Shown here in pieces: positions 37,569 through 45,829 of a stretch of DNA of 64,000 bases. The first letter of the stretch is position 1. Every line of letters starts with the position of its first letter. The notes under the pieces were generated by a model that was not told the origin of the DNA, ran no database searches, and saw only the letters and a list, made by a program, of their open reading frames with translations. A program made the translations under genes and the position numbers. The stretch is from Microbacteriaceae bacterium (GTDB lineage: Bacteria; Actinomycetota; Actinomycetes; Actinomycetales; Microbacteriaceae), in NCBI GenBank assembly GCA_004297935.1, contig SCRE01000021.1:1-64000 (forward strand), in the 5' to 3' direction.

Positions 37569-37725
37569 TCCTCGGTCTCCTGGGTGCCGCCACGCGGCTT
37601 AGCGTTTGCTGGGTACTTCTCACCTTAGTGACGGGCCCCGACATGCCGACGGACCGCGAGCAAGGGTGGAGGGTGTCAGATGGTTCGTGTAAGGGGTGTG
37701 GTTCCATCCTGAAGGAGTAGACATT

Positions 37726-39077
37726 GTGACGATGACGAAATCGGATCCGGAGCGTGAGGAGCGTCGTCGGCGGCAGAGGGAAATCGCTGACGGGTTGAAG
37801 GACTCGGGAGCGTTGGATGAGATCTTCGCGAAGATCGACGCGGGTGAGCCGCTCACGGGCGAGCATGGCCTGTTGGGTGGGATGCTGAAGGCTGCGTTGG
37901 AACGGGGCCTGGACACGGAGTTGACCGAGCATATCGGTTACGACCGTGGCGATTCGGAGGCGTTCCTGTATCCGAACTCGCGTAACGGCACGTCGGCGAA
38001 AACGGTGTCGACGGAGATCGGGGATGTGGAGTTGTCGATCCCCCGGGATCGCAACGGGACGTTCACGCCGATGCTGGTGCCGAAGGGGCAGCGGCGTTTG
38101 GACGGCCTGGACGGGATGATCATCTCGTTGTATGCCGGCGGGATGACGATTAGGGATATCCAGCATCATCTGGTCTCCACGATCGGCACGGATCTGTCTC
38201 ATGAGACGATCTCGAAGATTACCGATCAGGTCGCCGAGGAGGTCCTGGTCTGGCAGACACGCCCGTTGGAGGCGTTGTATCCGGTGATCTACCTCGACGC
38301 GATCATCGTGAAGATCCGTGACGGCGCTCATGTGGCCAACAAGGCGGGGCATATCGCCGTCGGGGTCGATATGGACGGCATCAAACACGTTCTCGGGATT
38401 TGGGTGCAGACCACCGAGGGGGCGAAGTTCTGGGCCGGTGTCTGCGCGGAGCTCGCCAACCGGGGCGTGAAAGATGTCCTGATCGCGTGTTGTGACGGGT
38501 TGACCGGTTTCCCCGAAGCGATCGAGGCGACCTGGCCGCTAGCGACCGTGCAAACGTGTGTGGTGCATCTGATTAGGGCGGCGATGCGGTTCGTGAACTA
38601 CAAGGACCGCAAGGCGGTGGCCGCGGCGTTGAAACCGATCTACACGGCTGCCAACGAGGACGCCGCACTCGAGGCGTTGGACGTGTTCCAGGCCTCCGAG
38701 CTCGGGAAACGGTACCCGTCGGCGGTGAAGTCCTTCCATGACGCGTGGGACCGGTTCACACCGTTCCTGGGCTTCCCGCCCGAGCTGCGGCGAGTGATTT
38801 ACACGACGAACTCGAGTCGTTGAACTACCAGCTGCGGAAGGTGACCAAGAACCGTGGCCACTTCCCGAACGATGCCGCCGCGATCAAACTGCTCTGGTTG
38901 GCGATCTGTGACATCGAGGACAAGTGCGCCCGGCAACGCCAGAAGGAACGCGGGCTGCCCTCGGATAAACGCAAAGCCGACGGTCGTCTCGTCGAGGGCC
39001 AAGTCACCACGAACTGGAAACGCGCCCTCCAGCAGCTCGCCCTGGCCTACCCCGACCGCATCAACCCGCACCTGTGA
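37726..39077 (+). pseudogene. IS256-family transposase inactivated by a 4-bp deletion
   Basis: The N-terminal frame (GTG 37726 with AAGGAG ahead) has typical IS256 blocks: DTELTEHIGYDRGD, VSTEIGDVELSIPRDR, YLDAIIVKIRDG with the first catalytic Asp, and LTGFPEAI. It ends early at 38823 after VIYTTNSSR. The remainder, ESLNYQLRKVTKNRGHFP onward with RALQQLALAYPDR, lies in another frame to 39077. The expected sequence is TTNSIESLNYQ; the DNA reads TCGAGTCG where TCGATCGAGTCG is expected, so one ATCG is missing. Confidence 0.85.
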
Positions 39078-39088
39078 AAGGACCCATC

Positions 39089-39313
39089 ATGACCGACACT
39101 CAACACGTCGATGACGGCATCACCCTCACCGAGGCGTGGCTGATCTTCGCCGCCGACGTCCTCGACGTCACCCACACCGTGCTTCAACGCCTCAGCCCGG
39201 CCGCGCAAGCCGAGATCACCACGATCCTGACCGAGATAGCGCCCCACTATATCGACCACGCAACACTGACCGAACGCGTCGAAACCGCGCTCGACAACCT
39301 CGATTACGAATAA
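39089..39313 (+). CDS. small acidic protein carried by the IS256 element
   Basis: A 74-residue frame from ATG 39089 lies within the IS ends, 11 bp after the transposase stop, with AAAGGA ahead. It is acidic and helical (LTEAWLIFAADVLDVTHTVL, then ITTILTEIAPHYIDHATLTE). No family is recognised. It may be a passenger of this IS256 subgroup. Confidence 0.55.
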   Translation: MTDTQHVDDGITLTEAWLIFAADVLDVTHTVLQRLSPAAQAEITTILTEIAPHYIDHATLTERVETALDNLDYE

Positions 39314-39431
39314 CCGAATCGCAACCGCTTACACAAAAAACTTGACAAGCTCCCAGGGTGATGATTTGTGTCGCAGGAGTTACCTCGAACTGCTCACTGA
39401 ACTTGACATAAGTATCTCATGACCAGGACTT

Positions 39432-40013
39432 TTAGTGAAGAGGGCGGTCATCGGCGAGCCGCGCATCCCATCGGTCCAGAACTGCGCTCCATCGTTCTTC
39501 TAGCTTCGGATTCACCGCCGCCCACGGTGAGCGACGCCAACGGGCGAGCTCGTCGCGCTGATTCGCAACGTTGTCACTGTTGAGGGGCGCCCAACCCAGC
39601 GGATCCGGCTCCCAGAGGTGGATTGCTTCATCGAACGGCACCAGCAGCACCGGCGCGAAATGGAACCCGGCGCTTCGCAGTCCCCACGTTCTGTGCCGCC
39701 CGTTGATCCACGAGTCATCATCGGCGCCAAGCTGTGGCGCCTCGGAGGTGCAGAACCATGTGCCTACGATCCACTCCTGATCACGGGCCAGCTTGATGTC
39801 GACGTCAAGGCTCAGAGACTGGGTGAGCGGGTCACCAATGAGTTGCTGGAGCCGTTCATAGATGTGCACAACGGCGTCACCGACTACTTGCCAGCCACCG
39901 CGTGGTGGCTTGTCATACCGAGGTGGATCGTCATCGAGATCAGAATTACGCACAACGTCAGAATCGAGCGGCAGGAGGAACCATGCGGCTGGGAGGTCCA
40001 CTGTGATCTGCAT
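39432..40013 (-). CDS. hypothetical protein
   Basis: The 193-residue frame from ATG 40013 (MQITVDLPAAWFLLPLD) has regular codon use and a Trp-rich C-terminal part (ELARWRRSPWAAVNPKLEER). No domain is recognised. The open frame extends to 40127, but the Arg-rich extra residues look untranslated, and GGAGTCGAG before ATG 40013 could be the ribosome site. Neighbours are an IS256 end and a DUF2188 gene, so it belongs to the island cargo. Confidence 0.55.
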   Translation of the reverse strand: MQITVDLPAAWFLLPLDSDVVRNSDLDDDPPRYDKPPRGGWQVVGDAVVHIYERLQQLIGDPLTQSLSLDVDIKLARDQEWIVGTWFCTSEAPQLGADDDSWINGRHRTWGLRSAGFHFAPVLLVPFDEAIHLWEPDPLGWAPLNSDNVANQRDELARWRRSPWAAVNPKLEERWSAVLDRWDARLADDRPLH

Positions 40014-40216
40014 CTCGACTCCGGCGATCAAACGGACCGGTTCTACCGCTCGGCTCGCATGACGAGGTTCGCTCGGATTAGTTCCTCGATCGCGGCGGCG
40101 ATATCGGCCTCGGAGTCCGGCATGCATGCCACGCTACCGGACGGCAGTGCTCTCGTCGTGGCATGGAAAGGCCGGAGTTCACGCGTTCCCCTCCGTGAGC
40201 TCCGGCCCCCGCATCG

Positions 40217-40465
40217 CTAGCCCGGAATGTTGCGCGGATCGTTGCCGGGCGCGATCGTGTCCTTCGCACGAATCTGCCCGTCACGCCCGTGCGTCAGCAT
40301 CTCGCCGCCGCCGGCATTGTGGATGATCGTGCGGGCACGATCTTGCGCTTGTGCCTGGGTGTCAGTGTGAGCAGATGCGCGCTGCGCACCGCCTGCCTTG
40401 ACGTCCCAGCCACCGTTCGCGCTCGGCACCACATGCCGGTCGTTCGGGTTGGTCAATCGAATCAC
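40217..40465 (-). CDS. DUF2188-family protein
   Basis: The 82-residue protein fits the short DUF2188 family: HVVPSANGGWDVKAGGAQRA near the N-terminus, a central AHTDTQAQAQDRARTIIHNA helix and a closing GGGEMLTHGRDGQIRAKDTI strand pair. Members are small stand-alone proteins of unknown function often found on mobile elements. A GAGGTGAT ribosome site precedes ATG 40465. Confidence 0.8.
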   Translation of the reverse strand: MIRLTNPNDRHVVPSANGGWDVKAGGAQRASAHTDTQAQAQDRARTIIHNAGGGEMLTHGRDGQIRAKDTIAPGNDPRNIPG

Positions 40466-40803
40466 CTCCTCTCATCTAACTCATTGGGGAAATCCAGCTT
40501 GAACCTGAGGTTCGCGCACCGCTGACGACACGCCGAACAAACTTCCGATAGTCAGTCCGCGATCAGGAATCAACATTGAAAAGGGCGGCTACCACTCCAA
40601 CCGAGAACTCGTAGATCCTCAAGATTGGGAGTAGTCGCCGCACCATGGCTTCCTCCTTGATGCGTGCGGCCGGGAACCGGGTTGGTTCTCGTGGAGACCG
40701 CATTACAGCAACGAGTTCGGGCAGGAAAGTGGAAGTAGATGAGCGGCAACCGACCGAGAACGAAGCGCGATGCTTCGATTCCCCGGTCGGTCACCGCAGC
40801 CGG
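40466..40803. other. intergenic region, nothing recognised
   Basis: No reading frame with plausible codon use, repeat or hairpin terminator could be supported in these 338 bp between the DUF2188 gene and the ribbon-helix-helix gene. Confidence 0.4.
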
Positions 40804-41127
40804 TCAGGCGTCGACGGTCTTGCCCTTCGGCGATCGGGACGCGGGCGTGCTACCGCCGAAGATGGCCTCGATGGCACTCTGCTTGGTTTTCGCTTCGCGC
40901 TCAATCTCCGCCCGCACCGTCTCTGCTCGGGCGAGCACTTTGGGGTCAGACCGGCTGGTCTGTACCCAGGACTCGAGGGCTACCCGGATCTCTTCGGTGA
41001 CGCTGCGGTCGTTGAGCTGGGCGATGACGTCCAGCTGTGCCCGCAGATCATCGGCGATGCGCACAGCCAGTGTTCGCACCGGACTGGGTGCCGCCGGCGA
41101 ACCAGCGGCAGTGTTGTTCTCACTCAT
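40804..41127 (-). CDS. ribbon-helix-helix DNA-binding protein
   Basis: The 107-residue protein has a ribbon-helix-helix core (RTLAVRIADDLRAQLDVIAQ then NDRSVTEEIRVALESWVQ, about residues 18-55) of the Arc/CopG kind and a charged helical tail. Such proteins act as antitoxins, plasmid partition factors or relaxosome helpers. No toxin gene flanks it within several hundred bases, so it is an orphan or serves the integrative element. Confidence 0.7.
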   Translation of the reverse strand: MSENNTAAGSPAAPSPVRTLAVRIADDLRAQLDVIAQLNDRSVTEEIRVALESWVQTSRSDPKVLARAETVRAEIEREAKTKQSAIEAIFGGSTPASRSPKGKTVDA

Positions 41128-41648
41128 GGGGTGAGCCTCCTCATCGGAAGCGGCCGACGAACCCGGGATGGGGCTCCTCTGACAAAGCCGCAGCCCGATG
41201 AGGAGCGAGGATGATTATGGACCGATAAACCGCTCCGTCAATCTTCCGGTCGCGAACGTTGTAAAAGGTACTGCGCCTGAAACCTTGAAGGGGACACCAG
41301 TAGATACTGACGATACTGAAGTTAGGCAATCGCGTCCGCGGTAAGGGCCGTCGCTCCGACCGCAAATGCGCCTATTCGCTTGCCGATTGCCCAGAAGCTG
41401 CCCGTGCGCGCTGTGTCAAGTGGCTGCTGCGTAGACGACACAGCCTCCACGGAACCTGTGCAGTGCAGGTCATTCACAATGTCGGTGATGATACTTTCAC
41501 CCCGTCTCGCGGCTTATGAGTGTCAATTCGATCATTCTCGGATACGGCTGGGGTCTGTGTACGTTCGAGTTCAACGAAGTGCGTCAGTAGATCGAGGCCC
41601 TCAAACGATCGAGCGCACTCCACGGAGCGCCGCTAATCCCCACCTCCC
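41128..41648. other. intergenic region, nothing recognised
   Basis: About 520 bp of lower-GC sequence between the kinase-2H-NUDIX cluster and the ribbon-helix-helix gene. Short open frames occur on both strands, but none has a start signal or recognisable domain. It may hold decayed genes. Confidence 0.4.
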
Positions 41649-41905
41649 TTACAGGATCGTGGTCGGGAGCCAAATCGTCAAGAAGAGCCATGTCATAAAG
41701 ATGCCAACACCAAACGACTGTCGCTCACAGGACAGCGAAGGAAGAAGCGCATAAACGCTACCAAGGCAGACGCCCCCAATGGCCAGTCCGCGTAACCAAG
41801 AAAGTTCTTGCCCAGCGCGAGCTGCTGCCGTTGCGCTACTGAGGCAAAGATTCTGTGGTTGATGAAACTCACCGGATTGGTTTGGTAGTCGATCACGTCC
41901 TCCAT
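41649..41905 (-). pseudogene. small two-helix membrane protein, probably frameshifted
   Basis: One frame begins at ATG 41905, overlapping the NUDIX stop by 13 bp, and reads MEDVIDYQTNPVSFINHRIF to LALGKNFLGYA. A different frame then encodes two convincing membrane helices (LAIGGVCLGSVYALLP and FGVGIFMTWLFLTIWLP) and stops at 41649. The two join by a -1 shift near 41800. The first frame alone gives an ordinary 70-residue protein without clear helices. Overlap with the NUDIX gene makes it the fourth gene of that operon. Either it is broken, or recoding or a sequence error is involved. Confidence 0.45.
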
Positions 41906-42675
41906 GGCATCTCGGGTCGGTTCGCCCGTTCAGCAAGCAAAAACTCTGCGTGATTGCCAATCTGAGTTCCCCGTGGCGAGCGTCCGGCTCGGATATCGTC
42001 GGCGGAAACGAGTTCTACGTATGTGCCAGAGGAACCCTGGGTTTCCAGCAGTTTCATCAGTGCCTGGCCATTCGTCTGCCGCGGGACGAACTCAAATACA
42101 CGGAGATATCTCCATTGCCAAATGTTAGGCCCTGACACCTTCCTCGGTGGCTCAACGACGTTGCGGATCCGATGAAAGCTACCAAACGCGAGCGCGTTGT
42201 CGAGCGTTCCATCTGGTAGTTGGATTTCTTCGTAGAGTTCTCGCTGAATTCCCTCTTCAAACGTCTCACGCTCGGCCGTGTCCTCGTGTAGCCATTTCTG
42301 AAACGTCAACAGGTGCGATGCCGGGAGCGTGCCACGGAGAGCATAAGCATTCAAGTCTCCCCAGTGATCTTCTTTGGTCCCTTCGAGCACGAAGCTCAAG
42401 CGCAAAAGACGGTCCACCCCCGGCTGAAAAACATGGATCGCGCCACCGATCGGGCCGAGTTGCTGGCGTCGCCAGGACTGCCTAATCAATAGATACTCAT
42501 CCTCTAGTCGGATTTGGCATAGGACGCCGACCGATATTCGGATCGTAGTTCGCGGGTGGAGCGTGATCCAGAACCATGTCCGAATTGTGGTTCTGTTACG
42601 AACAATCCATTCGCCGCTGCGAAGGACCAGAGCAATAACGAGGCTGATCGCCAGGGTTTGCAGGAATAGCACCAT
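41893..42675 (-). CDS. membrane-anchored SMODS-associated NUDIX-like protein
   Basis: The 260-residue protein has one N-terminal membrane helix (LFLQTLAISLVIALVL, residues 3-18), then RTTIRISVGVLCQI and a NUDIX-like domain. In that domain, LLIRQSWRRQQLGPIGG (62-78) precedes an insert with LLTFQKWLHEDTAERE and a RELYEE core (145-150). This layout resembles the SMODS-associated NUDIX family found with nucleotide-signalling defence systems, where the domain is thought to sense or cleave a nucleotide. The canonical 23-residue NUDIX box is incomplete. It is 13 bp downstream of the 2H gene. Confidence 0.65.
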   Translation of the reverse strand: MVLFLQTLAISLVIALVLRSGEWIVRNRTTIRTWFWITLHPRTTIRISVGVLCQIRLEDEYLLIRQSWRRQQLGPIGGAIHVFQPGVDRLLRLSFVLEGTKEDHWGDLNAYALRGTLPASHLLTFQKWLHEDTAERETFEEGIQRELYEEIQLPDGTLDNALAFGSFHRIRNVVEPPRKVSGPNIWQWRYLRVFEFVPRQTNGQALMKLLETQGSSGTYVELVSADDIRAGRSPRGTQIGNHAEFLLAERANRPEMPWRT

Positions 42676-42688
42676 ATGGATTGAACCC

Positions 42689-43243
42689 TTACGCTTCAGA
42701 GCCGATCGGTACCTCGAATAGAGTCTCCCGGCACGTGCCGAACTGTCCTGACATCGACAGTCGTATGGAATCTATCGTGCTCTCATGGCGTGCTGGAGGA
42801 AACTTCCTCGGATGCCAGACCTTTGGCGCCCTCGTGGCGGCAAGCGTCAGGTGCAATTCAGCTATCCCCCGATCTGGTGGATGACCAACGGATTGGTAGA
42901 AGCGTACGAGTGCTTGGCGGATTACGGCCGACGGAACCACATCGCAGAGTATGTACGAGCCCTTGAGCGTTGAAAGTCTCGGCATCCCGATAGCGACCGC
43001 GCCCCCGGCCGCCGTAATCTCATCGCGCAAACTCTTGACGGCGACTTCAAGCCGTCCCCGTTCGTATTCCGATAGGCCCCTCTTGTAGCGGACGAGTGTT
43101 ATGTGAGGATAGGGTCCAGTTGACGCTGACGAAAACTGAAATCCACGGAAGCCGACGCGATATAGCGATCGGTTGATAGCAATGGCCCAGGCTTCCGCGT
43201 GGCTGTCTATCCTCAGATTCAGATTCAGGGTTTGAGGTTCCAT
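42689..43243 (-). CDS. 2H phosphoesterase (LigT/cyclic phosphodiesterase fold)
   Basis: The 184-residue protein has both diagnostic HxT motifs: H47-I-T49 in PHITLVRY and H131-L-T133 in ELHLTLA. It starts with LNLNLRIDSHAEAWAIAINR and fits the bilobal 2H fold. Members hydrolyse 2',3'-cyclic phosphates at RNA ends, 2'-5' linkages or cyclic nucleotides. It sits between the P-loop kinase (11 bp) and the NUDIX gene (13 bp) in one leftward operon. With the kinase it matches the kinase plus phosphodiesterase pair of RNA end healing; degradation of a cyclic nucleotide signal is the main alternative. Confidence 0.8.
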   Translation of the reverse strand: MEPQTLNLNLRIDSHAEAWAIAINRSLYRVGFRGFQFSSASTGPYPHITLVRYKRGLSEYERGRLEVAVKSLRDEITAAGGAVAIGMPRLSTLKGSYILCDVVPSAVIRQALVRFYQSVGHPPDRGIAELHLTLAATRAPKVWHPRKFPPARHESTIDSIRLSMSGQFGTCRETLFEVPIGSEA

Positions 43244-43254
43244 GCTGCGCCTGA

Positions 43255-43860
43255 TTATGACGGAAGGTGCACTGAAGTCAAGTCTTCGATGAGCAGCGCG
43301 ACCGCGCTGTCTATTGCAGATTCCGTACCAGAACTTGTGTCGAGCAGCACCGACCGGTAGCCGCCATCTTGTAGCTTCTCGTGGACCGCTCGCGTCGCTC
43401 GATCGATCGCTCCAAGTAGCGGACTCTTGTGAACGGTTTCATACGAACGTCGCTCCCTCTCTATAAGCACGGGCTCGTCCGCTACCAAGAGCACAACAGC
43501 GTCCAATCGCGACAACACATTCGACTGCCACACCAGCCTCTGGATCACCTCCAGATCACCCGTAGCTATACGGTCAACCGCGAACAACGCTTCAGAGAAC
43601 ACAAGGCTGTCGACTGGGCCTCGGTCCATAATGATCAACGCATCATCGTCAATATCGGACATGACAAGCAAATTCAGCACATTTCGGCACGCGACTGCAA
43701 GATTAAAGTCGGCTGTTCCCTTGTGCCTCATCTGCAGATACCGCCCTCCACCGTGAAAATGCCGAACGGGGCGGTCTACCGCTCGCGCGGCACGCTCGAA
43801 AGAGGTCGACATCATCGTCTTACCTGTCTTGGGCGCGCCAACCAACTCAACAGTTCTCAT
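43255..43860 (-). CDS. P-loop nucleotide/polynucleotide kinase-like protein
   Basis: The 201-residue protein begins MRTVELVGAPKTGKTMM, a Walker A at residues 8-15. It has IIMDRGPVDSLVF (76-88), the Asp-Arg motif used by thymidylate- and deoxynucleoside-kinase-like enzymes, and a lid-like VADEPVLIERERRSYE segment. It should use ATP to phosphorylate a nucleotide, nucleoside or nucleic-acid end. ATG 43860 is chosen because the Walker A follows at once; the frame extends 29 residues upstream without family features. It is the first gene of the kinase-2H-NUDIX-membrane cluster. Confidence 0.75.
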   Translation of the reverse strand: MRTVELVGAPKTGKTMMSTSFERAARAVDRPVRHFHGGGRYLQMRHKGTADFNLAVACRNVLNLLVMSDIDDDALIIMDRGPVDSLVFSEALFAVDRIATGDLEVIQRLVWQSNVLSRLDAVVLLVADEPVLIERERRSYETVHKSPLLGAIDRATRAVHEKLQDGGYRSVLLDTSSGTESAIDSAVALLIEDLTSVHLPS

Positions 43861-43931
43861 GCTCCTGAAGATAACGGAAGCTTGTCCTTTTCGATGATAT
43901 TGGCGCATAGGCATGCCACCCGCTGAGCCCG

Positions 43932-44317
43932 CTACGCCCACTCCCATGCGATCCCGCTGAACAGGCCGCCGTGGACGTCGCGGAGCCTGAGCGTGGCGAC
44001 GCCGCGATGGTCGAGGCCGAGCCGGTTGTATTCGTTCGCCGCCGCGGGTCTAGCGAACGGGCTGACTCTCTCGAACTTCCAGATGTCTCGTGGTCGGTCT
44101 CCGATGAATCCCACCTGGATGGAGGCCAGGAGGGAGCGTTCGTGGAAGGCGCGACTGGCGAGCTTGATCGACCTTGGCTCATCACCACCCTCGGGCGGGA
44201 GAATGGCGAAGCGGAGGTCATAGATCTCGCCCTCTTGCATTGGCTCGGTCTTCGTGCGGCCGGCGTCGAGGTGCCAGAAATGGTCGTTGAAGCCGGCTCC
44301 CTCAACAGCACGGGTGT
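43932..44317 (-). pseudogene. 3' part of an unrecognised gene split by IS110
   Basis: This minus-strand frame reads TRAVEGAGFNDHFWHLDAGR, then MQEGEIYDLRFAILPP and ends IAWEWA at 43932. It continues the frame that breaks at about 45829 in ...WRSGRVEN, giving an uninterrupted protein of about 330 residues when the 1.5-kb insert is removed. No domain is recognised. It ends 71 bp before the P-loop kinase gene on the same strand, so the intact gene may have belonged to that operon. Confidence 0.75.
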
Positions 44318-44342
44318 TGACTAGTACGAAAATAGAGGTTGG

Positions 44343-45581
44343 TTATGCTGCTGCTGGTGTGATGGCCACCTCGTATCCGAGGGTTCGCAGTTGACGGATG
44401 GCGCGTTTGGTGGCCTTCTCGGGGTCTTGGCGAAGATAGTAGTCGACGCCGAGATCGGTGAAGTCCTCACCGGTAGTGAGCATGTTCCAGACGGCGATGA
44501 GGATGGTATGCTCGATCGCGACGAGGGCTTTGATGCGTCCTCGCCGGGCGGCGATTCGCCGGTACTTGACCGCCAGGTAGGTGTTCTTCTTGCTGCGTGA
44601 GGCGGCCAGCGCGGCAATCCCGAGGGCACCCTTGAGGCGTTTGTTCCCCGGCATCGTTCTGGTGGACTTGACCCGGCCGGCGGACTGGTTCGAGCCGGGA
44701 GACACTCCCGCCCAGGACGCCAGATGCGCGGCGGTGGCGAACACGCTCATGTCGGCGCCGATCTCGGCGAGGATGACCTCGGCAACCGTGCCGGAGGCTC
44801 CCGGGATCGTCATCAGGGCTTGGCGGATGTGACGAAACGGCGCCATCGCCTCCTCGATCCGTGCCGTGAACTGGTCGATGCGGTCGGTGAGAGTATCGAT
44901 CTGTTCCAGATGCGAACGCGTCATGAACGCGTCATGGTCGCCGAACCGGCCGGCGAGGGCTTGAACGAGTTCCGCGTTCTTCGCCTTCAGCCGGCCCTTG
45001 GCCAGGCCGGCCAGCACCTGCGGGTCGCGTTCCCCGCCCACCAGGGCCTCCAGCATCGCCCGTGAGGAGGCGCCGGTCAGTTGCGTGGCCACGGCGGAGA
45101 GTTTGATGCCGGATGACTCCAGGAACTTCTCCAACCGTTGGACCTCCCGGGTGCGGTCCTGGGTGGCGATCGTGCGCGCCCGGGTCAGATCCCGCAGCTG
45201 CCGGATCGGCTCCGGCGGCACGAACGAGGCCCGCAACAGGCCATAAGCACCCAGCTGCGCCAGCCACGCACAGTCGGAGACATCGGTTTTACGTCCCGGG
45301 ATGTTCCGGGCGTTCTTCGCGTTGACCAACAGTACCGGGAGGCTGTCTTCCATCACGTAATAGAACGGCTTCCAATAATCGCTGGTGGACTCCAGCACCA
45401 CCACGGTGACCTGCTGCTGGACCAGGAACTCCCGCAACTTCAAGATCTGCGCAGTAGTCGACCCCCACGTGGTCACAGTCGAGGTGAACGTGCCAGCCTT
45501 CTTTCCCGGCACCCGCACGCACACCTTCGCGTCCCGCTTGGAGATATCGATCCCGACCGCACGCTCGTGCACCACATCCAT
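44343..45581 (-). CDS. IS110-family transposase (DEDD recombinase)
   Basis: The protein of about 412 residues has an N-terminal RuvC-like DEDD domain: AVGIDISKRDAKVCV with the first Asp, VVLESTSDYWKPFY with the Glu, and NIPGRKTDVSDCAWLA with the last Asp pair. The C-terminal Tnp domain has ALMTIPGASGTVAEVILAEI, LASWAGVSPGSNQSAGRVKS. ATG 45581 has AGGAGG eight bases upstream; an in-frame ATG six codons earlier lacks one. All motifs are intact, so it is probably active. It has no close copy here; the fragment at 1990-2290 is a distant relative. Confidence 0.93.
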   Translation of the reverse strand: MDVVHERAVGIDISKRDAKVCVRVPGKKAGTFTSTVTTWGSTTAQILKLREFLVQQQVTVVVLESTSDYWKPFYYVMEDSLPVLLVNAKNARNIPGRKTDVSDCAWLAQLGAYGLLRASFVPPEPIRQLRDLTRARTIATQDRTREVQRLEKFLESSGIKLSAVATQLTGASSRAMLEALVGGERDPQVLAGLAKGRLKAKNAELVQALAGRFGDHDAFMTRSHLEQIDTLTDRIDQFTARIEEAMAPFRHIRQALMTIPGASGTVAEVILAEIGADMSVFATAAHLASWAGVSPGSNQSAGRVKSTRTMPGNKRLKGALGIAALAASRSKKNTYLAVKYRRIAARRGRIKALVAIEHTILIAVWNMLTTGEDFTDLGVDYYLRQDPEKATKRAIRQLRTLGYEVAITPAAA

Positions 45582-45829
45582 GACGTTTCCTCCTATCACC
45601 CGATAGTGCTGGCGTCTGCCGCCAGGAGGACAGCGAAAAAATCAGGAGACTAGTACTCGTGCTCACAGCAACAATCCACGGTGCCCGTGGAAATCCTCCA
45701 CACCATGCTTTGAAACAGGCTCAAACCTCAGCACCAAAGTCGGACCGGCGTCAACAGCGACAGGCACGACCATCATCCGCCACCGCTGCACCGACCGCCA
45801 CCGGCGGGCTTGAAAGGTGACCCACCCGT
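45582..45829 (-). ncRNA. predicted IS110 bridge RNA region
   Basis: The non-coding end upstream of the transposase contains several hairpins, for example CTGGCG-TCTGC-CGCCAG at 45610-45626 and CCACG-GTGCC-CGTGG at 45676-45690. The nonamer GACTAGTAC at 45648-45656 also occurs at the opposite element end (44319-44327), as expected if a donor-binding loop matches the element end. RNA limits and strand orientation of the guides need folding and transcript data. Confidence 0.5.

Larger units (their letters stand above)
37668..39354 (+). mobile_element. IS256-family insertion sequence
   Basis: An element of about 1.69 kb bounded by imperfect inverted repeats: 37668-37693 and 39328-39353 match at about 19 of 26 positions when one is reverse-complemented. 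It contains a transposase gene and a small downstream gene. AGGGTG occurs at both outer flanks (37663-37668 and 39355-39360) and may be part of the target duplication. It lies between hsdM and an unrelated gene and faces away from the restriction operon. Confidence 0.8.
44318..45829 (-). mobile_element. IS110-family insertion sequence
   Basis: The limits are set by where the interrupted gene resumes: left near 44316-44318, right near 45829-45831. The element is about 1.5 kb, has no inverted repeats or clear target duplication (usual for IS110), and carries one transposase gene plus about 250 bp of upstream non-coding sequence. Length and layout fit the IS110 group, whose upstream segment encodes a bridge RNA. 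Confidence 0.8.

Noticed and set aside
40570-40794. 74-codon minus-strand frame
   Set aside because: No ribosome site, unusual composition and no recognisable domain.
41141-41365. Minus-strand frame with a STFYNVRDRK segment reminiscent of an excisionase helix
   Set aside because: The match is too short, and no start signal or second DNA-binding element is visible.
44319-45656. GACTAGTAC at 44319 and 45648 as a target duplication bounding a 1.33-kb IS
   Set aside because: The interrupted gene resumes only at about 45829, and a shorter element would leave no room for an IS110 non-coding RNA; the copy is better explained as a guide within the element.
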